Below, piece by piece: positions 29,896-39,342 of a stretch of DNA of 64,000 nucleotides. A program made the translations under genes and the position numbers. The DNA is taken from positions 1,984,001 to 2,048,000 of the forward strand of contig CP048485.1 of the NCBI GenBank assembly GCA_025560025.1, in the 5' to 3' direction. The DNA comes from Agrobacterium tumefaciens (GTDB lineage Bacteria; Pseudomonadota; Alphaproteobacteria; Rhizobiales; Rhizobiaceae). The stretch's first letter is position 1; each line of letters opens with the position of its first letter. The notes under the pieces are model-generated. The model was not told the origin of the DNA, ran no database searches, and saw only the letters and a program-made list of their open reading frames with translations.

Positions 29896-31368
29896 TTGAC
29901 CAGTTTTAGCGAACTCGGCCTCTCCGAAAAGATCGTGGCCAGCGTTACCCAGCTTGGCTACAGCACTCCCACCCCCATTCAGGCAAAGGCCATTCCGCTG
30001 CTGCTCGAAGGCCGTGACCTGATCGGCCTCGCACAGACCGGTACGGGCAAGACGGCCGCCTTCGGCCTGCCGATCATCGAAATGCTGATGAAGCAGGCCG
30101 AGCGTCCGGCAAACCGCACCGCCCGCACCCTCATCCTTGCCCCGACCCGCGAACTGGTGAACCAGATCGGCGACAACCTGCGCTCCTTCGTGAAGAAGAC
30201 GCCGCTGCGCATCAACCAGGTTGTCGGCGGCGCGTCGATCAACAAGCAGCAGCTTCAGCTCGAAAAAGGCACGGACATTCTGGTGGCGACCCCCGGCCGC
30301 CTGCTGGACCTCATTGCCCGCAACGCCATCTCGCTCTCCAAGGTGACCTATCTGGTGCTTGACGAAGCTGACCAGATGCTCGATCTCGGCTTCATCCACG
30401 ACCTGCGCAAGATTTCCAGAATGGTCCCGGCCAAGCGCCAGACGCTTCTGTTCTCGGCCACCATGCCGAAGGCGATCGCCGATCTCTCGCACAGCTACCT
30501 GACCGATCCGGTCAAGGTGGAAGTGACCCCTCCGGGCAAGGCTGCCGACAAGGTTGAGCAGTACGTGCATTTCGTCGCCGGCAAGAACGACAAGACCGAT
30601 CTCCTGAAGAAGTCGCTGAACGAGAACCCGGATGGCCGCGCCATCGTTTTCCTGCGCACCAAGCATGGCGCGGAAAAGCTCTACAAGCATCTCGAACATA
30701 TCGGCTTCAAGGTCGCCTCCATCCATGGCAACAAGAGCCAGGGCCAGCGCGAGCGGGCGCTGAAAGGCTTCAAGGATGGTGACATCAAGGTTCTGGTCGC
30801 CACCGACGTCGCAGCCCGCGGCATCGACATTCCGGCCGTTACCCACGTCTTCAACTATGACCTGCCGGAAGTGCCTGATGCTTATGTTCACCGCATCGGC
30901 CGTACCGCCCGTGCCGGTCGCGACGGCATCGCCATCGCATTTTGTGCGCCGGACGAAACCCGCCTGCTGCACGACATCGAAAAGCTGATGAAGATCGATA
31001 TTCCGGTCGCCTCTGGCGAGCGCCCGGCCGGTCTCGCCAGCCCGACGCGCCCGAACAACAACCGCGGCCGCAACAATAATGGCGGCCACCAGCAGCGCGG
31101 TCCCCGCGAAGGCGGACGCCACAATGGTGAATCCCGTCCTTCCCGCAACCACGCGCCGCGTGATGCCGATAACGATCTGGAAGTCACGTCAGACTTCAAG
31201 CGCGTGAAGCAGGCTGAAGGCGACGCAGGCCGTCCCGCCGGCCCCCGCAAGCACCGCCGCCCCGCCCGCAAGCCCGGCGGCAACGGCGCCAACCGCCACG
31301 CGCCTGCTGGCGGCAACGGCCAGGAAAAACGCGCTTCCGGCAACGGCAATCGCGGCCGCAACCGCTAA
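29896..31368 (+). CDS. DEAD-box ATP-dependent RNA helicase, RhlE-like
   Basis: A 490-aa RNA helicase with the full motif set: Q motif (FSELGLSEKIVASV...PTPIQ), AQTGTGKT, PTRELVNQI, VLDEADQML, SAT, VATDVAARGID and HRIGRTARAG. The C-terminal 115 residues are low-complexity, rich in Arg, Gly, Asn and His, an RNA-binding tail. It acts in ribosome assembly or mRNA turnover by family knowledge. The start is TTG at 29896 with GAAAGG eight bases upstream; the reading frame has no better ATG. A strong terminator follows. Confidence 0.92.
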   Translation: MTSFSELGLSEKIVASVTQLGYSTPTPIQAKAIPLLLEGRDLIGLAQTGTGKTAAFGLPIIEMLMKQAERPANRTARTLILAPTRELVNQIGDNLRSFVKKTPLRINQVVGGASINKQQLQLEKGTDILVATPGRLLDLIARNAISLSKVTYLVLDEADQMLDLGFIHDLRKISRMVPAKRQTLLFSATMPKAIADLSHSYLTDPVKVEVTPPGKAADKVEQYVHFVAGKNDKTDLLKKSLNENPDGRAIVFLRTKHGAEKLYKHLEHIGFKVASIHGNKSQGQRERALKGFKDGDIKVLVATDVAARGIDIPAVTHVFNYDLPEVPDAYVHRIGRTARAGRDGIAIAFCAPDETRLLHDIEKLMKIDIPVASGERPAGLASPTRPNNNRGRNNNGGHQQRGPREGGRHNGESRPSRNHAPRDADNDLEVTSDFKRVKQAEGDAGRPAGPRKHRRPARKPGGNGANRHAPAGGNGQEKRASGNGNRGRNR

Positions 31369-31465
31369 CTTGCCCTGCCTGGGTTGAAGACGCTCGGCGT
31401 TGCCGCGCGTTTCTTGTCCCTGCCGGGGAGAAGGCGACAAGACGCAATCGCTCGCTCACCAATCG

Positions 31466-31500
31466 AACCCCGCTGGCCACCGCCAGCGGGGTTTTTCTTT
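31466..31500 (+). terminator. Rho-independent terminator after the helicase gene
   Basis: CCCCGCTGG (31468-31476) pairs with CCAGCGGGG (31483-31491) across a six-base loop and is followed directly by TTTTTCTTT. Classic intrinsic terminator, about 100 bases after the stop codon. Confidence 0.9.
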
Positions 31501-31544
31501 GCCTTCAACCGCCCTGCACGACAAAGGGCGCAAATCTTTCCGGG

Positions 31545-31640
31545 CTCGGCGTTGTCGCGCGTTTCTTCTCCCCGCCGGGGAGAAGGTGGCCCGAAGGGTC
31601 GGATGAGGGTGTGCCCTCTCGGTATATCTCTACTCTTGCC
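31545..31640. repeat. RIME-like repeat (copy 4) with a degenerate direct repeat upstream
   Basis: One RIME-like module with core near 31567-31586 and a GATGAGGG end. A related but shorter sequence sits before the terminator at about 31390-31440; both copies share a GGCGTTG(C/T)CGCGCGTTTCTT lead-in. The pair flanks the helicase terminator, suggesting duplication or recombination of the element around it. Confidence 0.65.
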
Positions 31641-31643
31641 CCC

Positions 31644-32552
31644 TCACCCGCCCTGCACGACCGGGCGACGCCGCGATGGCAAGGTCATGGCCAGCACACC
31701 GGCGATCACGCAGACGAGCCCCACCCACATGGCGGTCGTCGGCACTTCACCCAGAAACACCATGCCGATGGCGACACCCACCGGGACCCTCAAATAGGCC
31801 TGCGAGGTGGTGCCGACCGAACCCAGCGTCTGCATCAGCCGGAAATAGATCATGAAGGCAAGGGCGGTTGAAAAGACGCTGAGGCACACAAGCGCGATAA
31901 GCGACGCGGATGAAGGCGACAATGTCCAGGGCCGGTCAACGATCAGGCTCACCGGCAATAGCAGGACCGCACCGCAAATCATCGAGCCGGCAGCCGGCAT
32001 GATCGGATCGAGCCCCTTGAAGTTCTTGCTGAAAATGGCGGCGCAGGCATAGGAAAAGGCCGCTGTCAGCATCGCAAGCTGGCCCCATAGCGCCTCGCCC
32101 GCACCACCAAGCGCATCCAGACCGATGATGAGACACACACCCGTCATGCCCGCAATGGTGCCGAACAGCTTTCGCCCGCTGACCTGTTCGTGGCGGATGA
32201 CGAGTGCCGTGAGAAGAAAGGTGAAGATCGGCGTTGTCGCATTGAGAATGACGGCAAGACCGGCATCGATGCTCTGTTCCGCCCAGGCGATCAGCGTAAA
32301 GGGCAACACGCTGTTGATGCAGGCCTGAATGAAGAAAAGCCGCCAGGTCGCAAAGTCCCGCGGCAAACGCAGCCCGCGCAGTCGGATGACCGCCAGCAGC
32401 AAAAGCCCGGCGATCAGGGTTCTTGATGCGATGAAGGTGATCGGCGGTATCGTCTCCACCCCGATCTTGATGAAGGTATAGGAGGCCGCCCACAGCGTGG
32501 ACAGCAGGGCGAGTAACAACAATTCGCGGGCAATGGGATTTTGAGAGGTCAC
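31644..32552 (-). CDS. DMT-family (EamA) transporter 1
   Basis: A 302-aa drug/metabolite transporter with ten predicted membrane helices in two EamA repeats: LLALLSTLWAASYTFIKIG at the start and a second copy beginning near SYACAAIFSKNFKG. The substrate is unknown; members export amino acids or metabolites. I favour the GTG at 32552 (then TSQNPIARE) because homologues start at this place; ATG 32609 would add a 19-residue cysteine-bearing extension not typical of the family. Confidence 0.8.
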   Translation of the reverse strand: MTSQNPIARELLLLALLSTLWAASYTFIKIGVETIPPITFIASRTLIAGLLLLAVIRLRGLRLPRDFATWRLFFIQACINSVLPFTLIAWAEQSIDAGLAVILNATTPIFTFLLTALVIRHEQVSGRKLFGTIAGMTGVCLIIGLDALGGAGEALWGQLAMLTAAFSYACAAIFSKNFKGLDPIMPAAGSMICGAVLLLPVSLIVDRPWTLSPSSASLIALVCLSVFSTALAFMIYFRLMQTLGSVGTTSQAYLRVPVGVAIGMVFLGEVPTTAMWVGLVCVIAGVLAMTLPSRRRPVVQGG

Positions 32553-32649
32553 GGATCGATTTTTCCAACAGCGTTCAGGATGAACCGTTCCTACTCCGAA
32601 AACAACCATCTATGCTTCGGCGACGGCCGAAGTTTTCACCCTTTGAAAA

Positions 32650-32685
32650 CATGAAACCCCGCATGGCCATCACCATGCGGGGCTT
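32650..32685 (-). terminator. Terminator downstream of doxX-like gene
   Basis: CCCCGCATGG (32657-32666) pairs with CCATGCGGGG (32673-32682). On the minus strand the stem is followed by TTTCATGTTTTC. It lies 37 bases after the DoxX stop and before the DMT gene. Confidence 0.7.
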
Positions 32686-32718
32686 TGGTAAAAGAGACCG
32701 GTGAACAATGGTCGCAGA

Positions 32719-33108
32719 TCAGGCCCGGCGTTCATCCGCCGAGAAAGCGCCCGGACCGGCAAAGACCAGATAAAGGAAGACAAAGCAGAACAGGATGGCA
32801 GCGTCACCGCCGTTCAGGGCCGGGAAAAAGCTGCTTGGCGCATGCGCCATGAAATAGGCGACAGCCATCTGGCCGGAAAGAATGAAGGCGACCGGACGCG
32901 TGAACAGGCCGATCAGCACGAGAATGCCGCCGACGAGTTCCAGAAGCGCCGCCACCAACAGCATTGTCGGCAGCGAACCCTGCATCTGCGATGCCGGGAA
33001 GCCGAAGAGCTTCTGTGTTCCGTGCTCGATGAAAAGCAGCGCCGCGATGATGCGCAGCGCCGCAAGGGCGTAAGGTCGGTAGCGGGAGAGATTGTCGAAA
33101 GCTGCCAT
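32719..33108 (-). CDS. DoxX-family membrane protein
   Basis: A 129-aa four-helix membrane protein: RIIAALLFIEHGTQKLFGFP near residue 20 and LVGGILVLIGLFTRPVAFIL are typical of DoxX/YphA proteins. Function is not settled in most bacteria; some are linked to redox stress. It stands alone with its own terminator. Confidence 0.85.
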   Translation of the reverse strand: MAAFDNLSRYRPYALAALRIIAALLFIEHGTQKLFGFPASQMQGSLPTMLLVAALLELVGGILVLIGLFTRPVAFILSGQMAVAYFMAHAPSSFFPALNGGDAAILFCFVFLYLVFAGPGAFSADERRA

Positions 33109-33319
33109 GTTGATGTGTCCCCGTTGAAGTGATGAAGCGCCTGTCAGAGCGCGCTGGCACGTTTATGGATACACGTCCCGAAGAGCGGAAATCACGTTTC
33201 CGATATTGCAGGACTACCTAAAATAAGCAAAAGTCGATTTTCAACAAATAGTTGATTTCACCGTATAAAACTCACATCGATCCGGAAAAATCAACTCAGG
33301 GCTTCAGACATTTTTTCGT

Positions 33320-33345
33320 GTGGCAAAGGCGGAAAAATCCGCCTC
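33320..33345 (-). terminator. Terminator downstream of the L,D-transpeptidase gene
   Basis: On the minus strand GGCGGA-TTTT-TCCGCC is followed by TTTGCC, starting about seven bases after the stop codon. Short stem, so moderate confidence. Confidence 0.55.
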
Positions 33346-33349
33346 TCCC

Positions 33350-33967
33350 TCAAGCCTGCAACACAACCACCTTAGAGCCGACCGGCACACGGCTGTAGAG
33401 ATCGATGATGTCGTGGTTGAGCATGCGGATGCAGCCGCTCGACATGGCGTGGCCGATGGATTGCGGCTGGTTGGTGCCGTGCAGACGGAACATCGTGTCG
33501 TTGCCGCCGCGATAAAGATAAAGGGCACGCGCGCCGAGCGGATTGTTCGGGCCGCCCGCCATGCCGCCGGCAAATTTCAGGTTGCGCGGATCACGACGCA
33601 TCATGTTCGCGGTCGGCGTCCAGGAGGGCCATTCCGCCTTGCGGCCGATATAGGCATCGCCCTTCAGCGCTAGACCCTGACGACCGACACCCACGCCGTA
33701 ACGCATGGCCCGGCCATCCCCCAGCACATAATAGAGCCGCCGCGCCGGCGTATCCACAACCACCGTTCCGGCCGGATGCGCAGTGTCATAGGTGACTTCC
33801 TGCCGGCGCAGCTCCGGCTTGACCTTGTCCAGATGCATGGCGGGAAGCGGGAATTTCTCCTCCGGCTTCGCCCCATAATTCAGCCTCTGCTGGCCGATGC
33901 CGGTATTGGCGCAGCCGGCCAGAAACAGCGGCAATCCGAACAGAACACCACGACGTGAAATAGACAT
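33350..33967 (-). CDS. L,D-transpeptidase (YkuD/ErfK) lipoprotein
   Basis: A 205-aa protein with a lipobox (FGLPLFLAGC, Cys near residue 19) and a YkuD domain ending in the active-site motif HGTNQPQSIGHAMSSGCIRM, whose His and Cys are catalytic. Such enzymes make 3-3 crosslinks in peptidoglycan or attach proteins to it; Agrobacterium peptidoglycan is rich in such links. The twin-Arg near the start (SRRGVLFG) could suggest Tat export, not proven. GGGGG precedes the ATG. Confidence 0.92.
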   Translation of the reverse strand: MSISRRGVLFGLPLFLAGCANTGIGQQRLNYGAKPEEKFPLPAMHLDKVKPELRRQEVTYDTAHPAGTVVVDTPARRLYYVLGDGRAMRYGVGVGRQGLALKGDAYIGRKAEWPSWTPTANMMRRDPRNLKFAGGMAGGPNNPLGARALYLYRGGNDTMFRLHGTNQPQSIGHAMSSGCIRMLNHDIIDLYSRVPVGSKVVVLQA

Positions 33968-34045
33968 GTAACCCCCGCCAAATCTCTAGATTAACGAGAG
34001 GTATAATTTTATGGTTAACAAACCCCTAATATGAGGTTGTGGTAA

Positions 34046-34942
34046 TTAACGTACCGCAACCGCTGCGGCAGGCTTGCGATTGGCGAGGTAAACCCCCGTC
34101 ACCGCCAGAACCGTGCCGGCAATCATGGCCGGCGTCAGCGTTTCGCCGAAAAGCAGGGCGGCTTCCACGGCCGCAAGCGGCGGCACCAGATAGATCAACG
34201 AGGCGGCCCGCGAGACCTGCCCGCGCCGGATCAGGTAAAGAAGCAGCGCCACCGCGCCGATGGAGATAGCTCCGACAGACCAGGCAAGCGTGGCGGCAAG
34301 CCCGAGGCTCCAGTCCACATGCCCATCCTCCAGCAGCAGCGCAAAGGGAACCGTCACCAGAAGCGCGCCGACATATTGCAGTGTGGCCACCGCCATGATG
34401 TTTCCGCCATGGACGTATTTCTTCTGGTAGAGCGTGCCATAGGTCACCGACGTCATGCCCAGCACATTCACCGCCACCGCGTAAAGCGGCACCGACAGGC
34501 CAAGCGCACCCGTCGCCATGACTTTGGGGAGAACCGCGATAGCGATGCCCGCAAAGCCGATAAGCAGGCCAGCCCTCTGCAGCGGCGAGATTTTTTCGCC
34601 GATCATGTAACGGGCGGCCACCGCCGTCATCAACGGCTGCAAACCGGCGATGATGCCGCCAATCGCCGCCGGCACGCCCTGCCCTATCGCCCACCAGATC
34701 ATGCCGAGATAAAGGCCATGCAGGAAAACGCCGGACAGGATCGCCCGGAAAACGTCGGCCCGCCGCTCCGGCCACGGAATGGAGGAGAGCCGGCAGATCC
34801 CCCACAGCAGCGCACCGGCCAGGATGTAACGCAGACAGAGGAACGTCAGCGGTCCGGTATAATAGACGGCATATTTGGCGGTGACCCAGCCGGTCGACCA
34901 CAGAAAGACGAAGATGGCCGGAGCCAGACGGTCGAGCGACAT
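34046..34942 (-). CDS. DMT-family (EamA) transporter 2
   Basis: A 298-aa ten-helix EamA transporter: APAIFVFLWSTGWVTAKYAV at the N-terminus, LRYILAGALLWGI, and a second half with VGAISIGAVALLLYLIRRG. ATG 34942 (MSLDRLAP) has AGGGGA six bases upstream; the longer frame from 35128 adds 62 non-conserved residues. Substrate unknown. It is not paired with a regulator. Confidence 0.85.
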   Translation of the reverse strand: MSLDRLAPAIFVFLWSTGWVTAKYAVYYTGPLTFLCLRYILAGALLWGICRLSSIPWPERRADVFRAILSGVFLHGLYLGMIWWAIGQGVPAAIGGIIAGLQPLMTAVAARYMIGEKISPLQRAGLLIGFAGIAIAVLPKVMATGALGLSVPLYAVAVNVLGMTSVTYGTLYQKKYVHGGNIMAVATLQYVGALLVTVPFALLLEDGHVDWSLGLAATLAWSVGAISIGAVALLLYLIRRGQVSRAASLIYLVPPLAAVEAALLFGETLTPAMIAGTVLAVTGVYLANRKPAAAVAVR

Positions 34943-35423
34943 GGGACATCCCCTGTGCCGCATGACATGGTCACCGGACATGGCCCGGACGATAAGACAT
35001 GCGGAGAATTGATACTTCTGCGGCTTCGGCAAACCGGAAAATGAGCGGGCCGGGTGCCGGGCAAACACCCCGCGGAGAAACCGGAGCCGTCTCTGCAAGG
35101 CGATATCTTCACCTCCGCAAAAGGTCAAAGGCCTTTTCGTGATGCCATCTTTCAGATTTTCTGATGCAGCTCCAGCAAGCCATCAACCGAAAGCGAACGA
35201 ACAAAATTTATGCATTCGCCCATGGCGCGCACAACGCCACCACCCGGTTACGCCCCGCCACGCCGCGCAACCAATTTGCCGATGCCGCATTTATAGGCTG
35301 AAACTCAAAAAACGCTTCTTTTTTAAAACTCTAGGGCGCTGAAAAATCTTCACGACGGCCTCCGCATAGTTCTTGCATTGCATTTGGCGTTGTATTCATA
35401 TGGTAAAAAAGGGGACATCGAAG
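34943..35423. other. 480-base divergent gene-free region
   Basis: No credible gene. It must hold the promoters of the EamA gene (minus) and the ATP-grasp cassette (plus). The last 140 bases are AT-richer, with an A/T run (AAAAAACGC then CTTTTTT near 35310) that could be a weak hairpin. I cannot place -35 and -10 boxes with confidence. Confidence 0.35.
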
Positions 35424-36833
35424 TTGGCATTTGACGAAATGATAAATGCGGACGAAACGCCGCGAAGCCCATATGAAAACTATAACGAGTGGTACAGCCG
35501 GCAGGACAGGGCACACCTGATCCAGAAATCAAAAGACGCGGAAAACATCTTTCGAAAAACCGGCATTACTTTCGCAGTCTATGGCCATGCCGACAGTTCA
35601 GAAAAACTGATCCCCTTCGATATCATCCCGCGCATCATTTCCGGCCGTGAGTGGCGCAAACTGGCCCAGGGTATCGAACAGCGGGTTCTCGCTCTCAACG
35701 CTTTCCTCGACGATATCTACCACAAGCAGGAAATTATTCGCGCCGGACGCATTCCCCGCGAAATCATCGAGAAAAACGAAGCCTTCCTGCCGGAAATGAT
35801 CGGCTTCACCCCACCCGGTGGCGTCTACACCCATATTGTCGGCACGGATATTGTCCGCACCGGCGAAGACCAGTTCTATGTTCTGGAAGACAATGCCCGC
35901 ACACCGTCCGGTGTCAGCTACATGCTGGAAAACCGCGAAACGATGATGCAGATGTTCCCGGAACTCTTCCACGAAAACCGCGTACGGCGGGTGGAGGACT
36001 ACCCCTATCTGCTGCGCCAGTCGCTCGCCTCGCTCGCCCCGCCCGGCTGTTCCGGCAAGCCGCGCGTCGCGGTATTGACGCCCGGCATCTATAATTCCGC
36101 CTATTACGAACATTCCTTCCTCGCCGACATGATGGGCGTGGAACTGGTGGAAGGCTCCGACCTGCGCGTCATGGACGGCAAGGTCAAGATGCGCACCACC
36201 CGCGGTTATGAGGCCATCGACGTGCTTTACCGTCGCGTCGACGACGACTTCCTCGATCCGCTGACCTTCCGTCCGGATTCGGCGCTCGGCGTGCCCGGCA
36301 TCATGGATGTCTACCGCGCCGGCAACATCACCATCGCCAATGCCCCCGGCACCGGCATTTCCGATGACAAGGCGATCTATTCCTACATGCCCGAAATCGT
36401 CGAATTCTATACCGGCCGCAAGCCACTCCTGGAAAACGTGCCGACCTGGCGCTGTTCGGAGCCGGACAGCCTGAAATACGTTCTCGACAACCTTGCCGAT
36501 CTCGTCGTCAAGGAAGTTCACGGTTCAGGCGGTTACGGCATGCTGGTCGGCCCCACCGCGACGAAAAAGGAACGGGCGCTGTTTGCAGACAAGCTGAAAG
36601 CCCGCCCCTCCAACTACATTGCGCAGCCGACGCTTTCGCTTTCCACCGTGCCGATCATGGTGAAGAACGGCATCGCGCCGCGCCATGTCGATCTGCGTCC
36701 CTATGTGCTGGTTTCAGACAAGGTGAAGATCATTCCCGGCGGACTGACCCGCGTTGCCCTCAAGCAGGGCTCGCTGGTGGTCAATTCCAGCCAGGGCGGC
36801 GGCACCAAGGATACCTGGGTACTGGAGGACTAA
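35424..36833 (+). CDS. Circularly permuted ATP-grasp protein (DUF404/DUF407 type)
   Basis: A 469-aa protein of the circularly permuted ATP-grasp type 2 family. Recognisable text: PYENYNEWYSRQD at the N-terminus, GIEQRVLALNAFLDDIYHKQ, FYVLEDNARTPSGVSYMLEN, VLYRRVDDDFLDP, and LVVKEVHGSGGYGMLVG, a likely nucleotide loop. The family is predicted to form amide bonds with ATP; no reaction is proven here. I use TTG 35424 (then AFDEM), as homologues start so and GGGG lies nine bases upstream; ATG 35400 is an alternative. It leads a three-gene cassette with alpha-E and transglutaminase-like genes. Confidence 0.85.
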   Translation: MAFDEMINADETPRSPYENYNEWYSRQDRAHLIQKSKDAENIFRKTGITFAVYGHADSSEKLIPFDIIPRIISGREWRKLAQGIEQRVLALNAFLDDIYHKQEIIRAGRIPREIIEKNEAFLPEMIGFTPPGGVYTHIVGTDIVRTGEDQFYVLEDNARTPSGVSYMLENRETMMQMFPELFHENRVRRVEDYPYLLRQSLASLAPPGCSGKPRVAVLTPGIYNSAYYEHSFLADMMGVELVEGSDLRVMDGKVKMRTTRGYEAIDVLYRRVDDDFLDPLTFRPDSALGVPGIMDVYRAGNITIANAPGTGISDDKAIYSYMPEIVEFYTGRKPLLENVPTWRCSEPDSLKYVLDNLADLVVKEVHGSGGYGMLVGPTATKKERALFADKLKARPSNYIAQPTLSLSTVPIMVKNGIAPRHVDLRPYVLVSDKVKIIPGGLTRVALKQGSLVVNSSQGGGTKDTWVLED

Positions 36834-36836
36834 GCC

Positions 36837-37778
36837 ATGCTGGGCAGAACGGCAAACGGGCTCTACTGGATGTTCCGGTATATCGAGCGCGCTGAAAACA
36901 TCGCCCGGCTGATCGATGCGGGCCTGCGCGTTTCACTGACGCGCTCAGGCAGCGGCGATGAGGACTGGGACGGCGTGTTACAAAGTGCGGGCGTCCATGA
37001 AGCCTTTCTCGAAACGCGCGAGAAGGTAACGGCGGCCAATGCAATCGATTACCTCCTGCGGGACAAGGCTAACCCTTCCAGCGTCATGTCGTGCATCGAG
37101 GCGGGTCGAAACAATGCCCGCATGGTGCGCACGGCGCTGACGCGCGAAACGTGGGAAGCCACCAATGAATTCTGGATCGAGCTGAAGAACATTCTCGGCC
37201 GCAAGCTCAACCATGCCGAACTGCCGCAGACCATCGATGTCATCAAGCATCGCGCCGGTCTGGTGCGCGGCGCCTTCCATGGTTCGATGCTGCGCAACGA
37301 TCTCTATAATTTCTCCCGCATCGGCACCTTCATCGAGCGTGCCGACAATACCGCCCGCATTCTGGACGTGAAATATTACGTGCTGCTGCCGGCGGTGGCC
37401 CATGTCGGCTCCTCGCTCGACAATGCGCAGTGGGAATCCATCCTGCGGTCAGTCTCGGCCCACCGCTCCTATGGCTGGGTCTATGATGCGGAATACAAAC
37501 CGGCCAATATTGCCGATTTCCTTATTCTCAACGGCCGCATGCCGCGCTCGCTCGCCTATTGCTACGAAAAGATCGCCAGCAACCTCAATTACATCGCCGA
37601 GGATTACGGCGAAAGGCACAAGGCGCATGAGACGGCCGAAAGCATTCGCGACAGTCTGCGCAAAACGACCATCGGCCGTGTCATGGATGAAGGTCTGCAC
37701 GAGTTTCTGGAGAGATTTGTCAACCGCAACGGTCAGTTGGGCCAGGAAATCGTGGAAGGCTACCGCTTTTATCAGTAA
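36837..37778 (+). CDS. Alpha-E domain protein (DUF403)
   Basis: A 313-aa nearly all-helical protein of the alpha-E family, starting MLGRTANGLYWMFRYIERAE, the family's signature. It shows LARLID, VSAHRSYGW and FLERFVNRNGQLG. The biochemical role is unknown; it is almost always next to the permuted ATP-grasp and a transglutaminase-like gene, as here (three bases after the ATP-grasp stop, 21 before the next gene). Confidence 0.9.
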   Translation: MLGRTANGLYWMFRYIERAENIARLIDAGLRVSLTRSGSGDEDWDGVLQSAGVHEAFLETREKVTAANAIDYLLRDKANPSSVMSCIEAGRNNARMVRTALTRETWEATNEFWIELKNILGRKLNHAELPQTIDVIKHRAGLVRGAFHGSMLRNDLYNFSRIGTFIERADNTARILDVKYYVLLPAVAHVGSSLDNAQWESILRSVSAHRSYGWVYDAEYKPANIADFLILNGRMPRSLAYCYEKIASNLNYIAEDYGERHKAHETAESIRDSLRKTTIGRVMDEGLHEFLERFVNRNGQLGQEIVEGYRFYQ

Positions 37779-37799
37779 GCGCGTGGACGGGGACATCTT

Positions 37800-38621
37800 A
37801 TGCGTCTGAAAATCACCCATACGACGGAATATGTCTATGACGAGCCGATGCCCTATGCATTGCAGCGGCTGCGCCTGACACCGCAGACCGGCCCGTGCCA
37901 GACGGTTGAGGACTGGGATGTCTCGGTCGATGGCGCGACCGTGGAAGTGACCTATGACGATCATTTCGGCAACCGGGTTGCCCTGGTGGAAACGGAAGGC
38001 CCGCAACGGAAGGTCAAGGTTCTGGCAAGCGGCCTCGTCATCACCGAGGACAAGGCCGGCGTGTTCGGTACCCATACCGGCAATGCGCCGCTGTGGCTCT
38101 TCATGCGCGAGACGCCGCTGACCAAGCCGGGAAAACTGGTGCGCGAAATGGCAAAGACCAGCAACGGTGACAGCGAGCTTGCCCGCCTGCATGACCTCAT
38201 GGAAAATATTCACCGCAAGGTTCAATATGTGCCGGGCTCGACCGACACTGAAACCACGGCGGAAACGGCACTGGAGGCCGGCAAGGGCGTCTGCCAGGAC
38301 CACGCCCATATCCTGATTTCGGCCGCACGGCTGATCGGCCTGCCCGCCCGTTATGTCTCCGGTTATCTGATGATGGACGAAGTGGCGCAGCAGACGGCCA
38401 CCCATGCCTGGGCCGAGGTGCATCTTCAGGGACTTGGCTGGGTCGGTTTCGACGCCGCCAACAACATCTGCCCGGATGATCATTATGTCCGCATCGCCTC
38501 CGGCCTCTGCTACCGCGATTGCGCGCCGATATCAGGCATGCGCATCGGTCCGGCCGGCGAAACGCTGAGCGTGTCGGTAACGGTGCAGGAAACGCAAAGC
38601 CAGAGCCAGTCGCAGAGTTGA
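37800..38621 (+). CDS. Transglutaminase-like cysteine protease family protein
   Basis: A 273-aa protein with the Cys-His-Asp triad of the transglutaminase-like superfamily: GVCQDHAHIL (Cys near 163), ATHAWAEVHL (His near 203) and VGFDAANN (Asp). The N-terminal part is the bacterial transglutaminase-like N-domain (LKITHTTEYVYDEPMPYALQ). It ends in an SQSQSQS run. Likely peptidase or amide-exchange enzyme acting on the product of the ATP-grasp partner; this is inference from the family's neighbourhood. Confidence 0.88.
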   Translation: MRLKITHTTEYVYDEPMPYALQRLRLTPQTGPCQTVEDWDVSVDGATVEVTYDDHFGNRVALVETEGPQRKVKVLASGLVITEDKAGVFGTHTGNAPLWLFMRETPLTKPGKLVREMAKTSNGDSELARLHDLMENIHRKVQYVPGSTDTETTAETALEAGKGVCQDHAHILISAARLIGLPARYVSGYLMMDEVAQQTATHAWAEVHLQGLGWVGFDAANNICPDDHYVRIASGLCYRDCAPISGMRIGPAGETLSVSVTVQETQSQSQSQS

Positions 38622-38625
38622 GACA

Positions 38626-39222
38626 ATGACCGCCAGAGACGACGATACCATCGGCTTTTACACCGATAATGCCGGCGCCTATACATCAAGGGGACAGGCG
38701 CCGGACCGGCCTCATCTGGATCAGTTTCTGTCGCGCCTGCCGGTTGGCGCAAGTATCCTCGAACTGGGATGCGGCGGCGGACAGGACAGCGAATTCATGC
38801 TGGCTTCGGGTTTCGACGTCCACCCGACGGATGGAACACCCGATATCGCCAAGGCTGCGGAAGCCCGGCTTGGCATTCCCGTCAAAACATTGCTGTTCGA
38901 GGATATTGGCGACAGGGACCGTTATGACGGTATCTGGGCCAATGCCTGCCTGCTGCACGTGCCCCGCCCCGCCCTCCCCGGCATCATCGGCCGCATCCAT
39001 GCGGCGCTGAAGCAGGGCGGCGTTTTTTACGCCAGCTTCAAGGCGGGAGAAGCGGAAGGCCGCGACACCTTCGGCCGTTATTACAACTATCCTTCGAAAG
39101 CCTGGCTGGAAAACCTGTACGGGCAGCTTGGCTGGACAAGCCTGGAGATAGAAGCCCGGCAGGGCAGCGGGTATGACAAGGTCCCGACCGACTGGCTGCA
39201 TGTCACGGCAACGAAATCCTGA
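38626..39222 (+). CDS. Class I SAM-dependent methyltransferase
   Basis: A 198-aa methyltransferase with SAM motif I in SILELGCGGGQDSEFML (near residue 43) and a later LLHVPRPALPGIIG. It starts four bases after the transglutaminase-like stop on the same strand, so it is probably in the same transcript. Substrate unknown. Confidence 0.82.
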   Translation: MTARDDDTIGFYTDNAGAYTSRGQAPDRPHLDQFLSRLPVGASILELGCGGGQDSEFMLASGFDVHPTDGTPDIAKAAEARLGIPVKTLLFEDIGDRDRYDGIWANACLLHVPRPALPGIIGRIHAALKQGGVFYASFKAGEAEGRDTFGRYYNYPSKAWLENLYGQLGWTSLEIEARQGSGYDKVPTDWLHVTATKS

Positions 39223-39342
39223 TCCTTTTTTCAGGAACTCGCAGGTTGCGAAAGCGCGTCTCGACCGGTTAAATCACGGCATTGATTTACATGGCATGGT
39301 CCGGCTTCAGCCCATGGGCGAGAAGACGGCCGGGAGACAATT

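Noticed and set aside
29812..31152. 446-codon minus-strand open frame across the RNA helicase
   Set aside because: Shadow of the helicase gene; its low-complexity His/Asp/Gly text and lack of a ribosome site do not support a protein.
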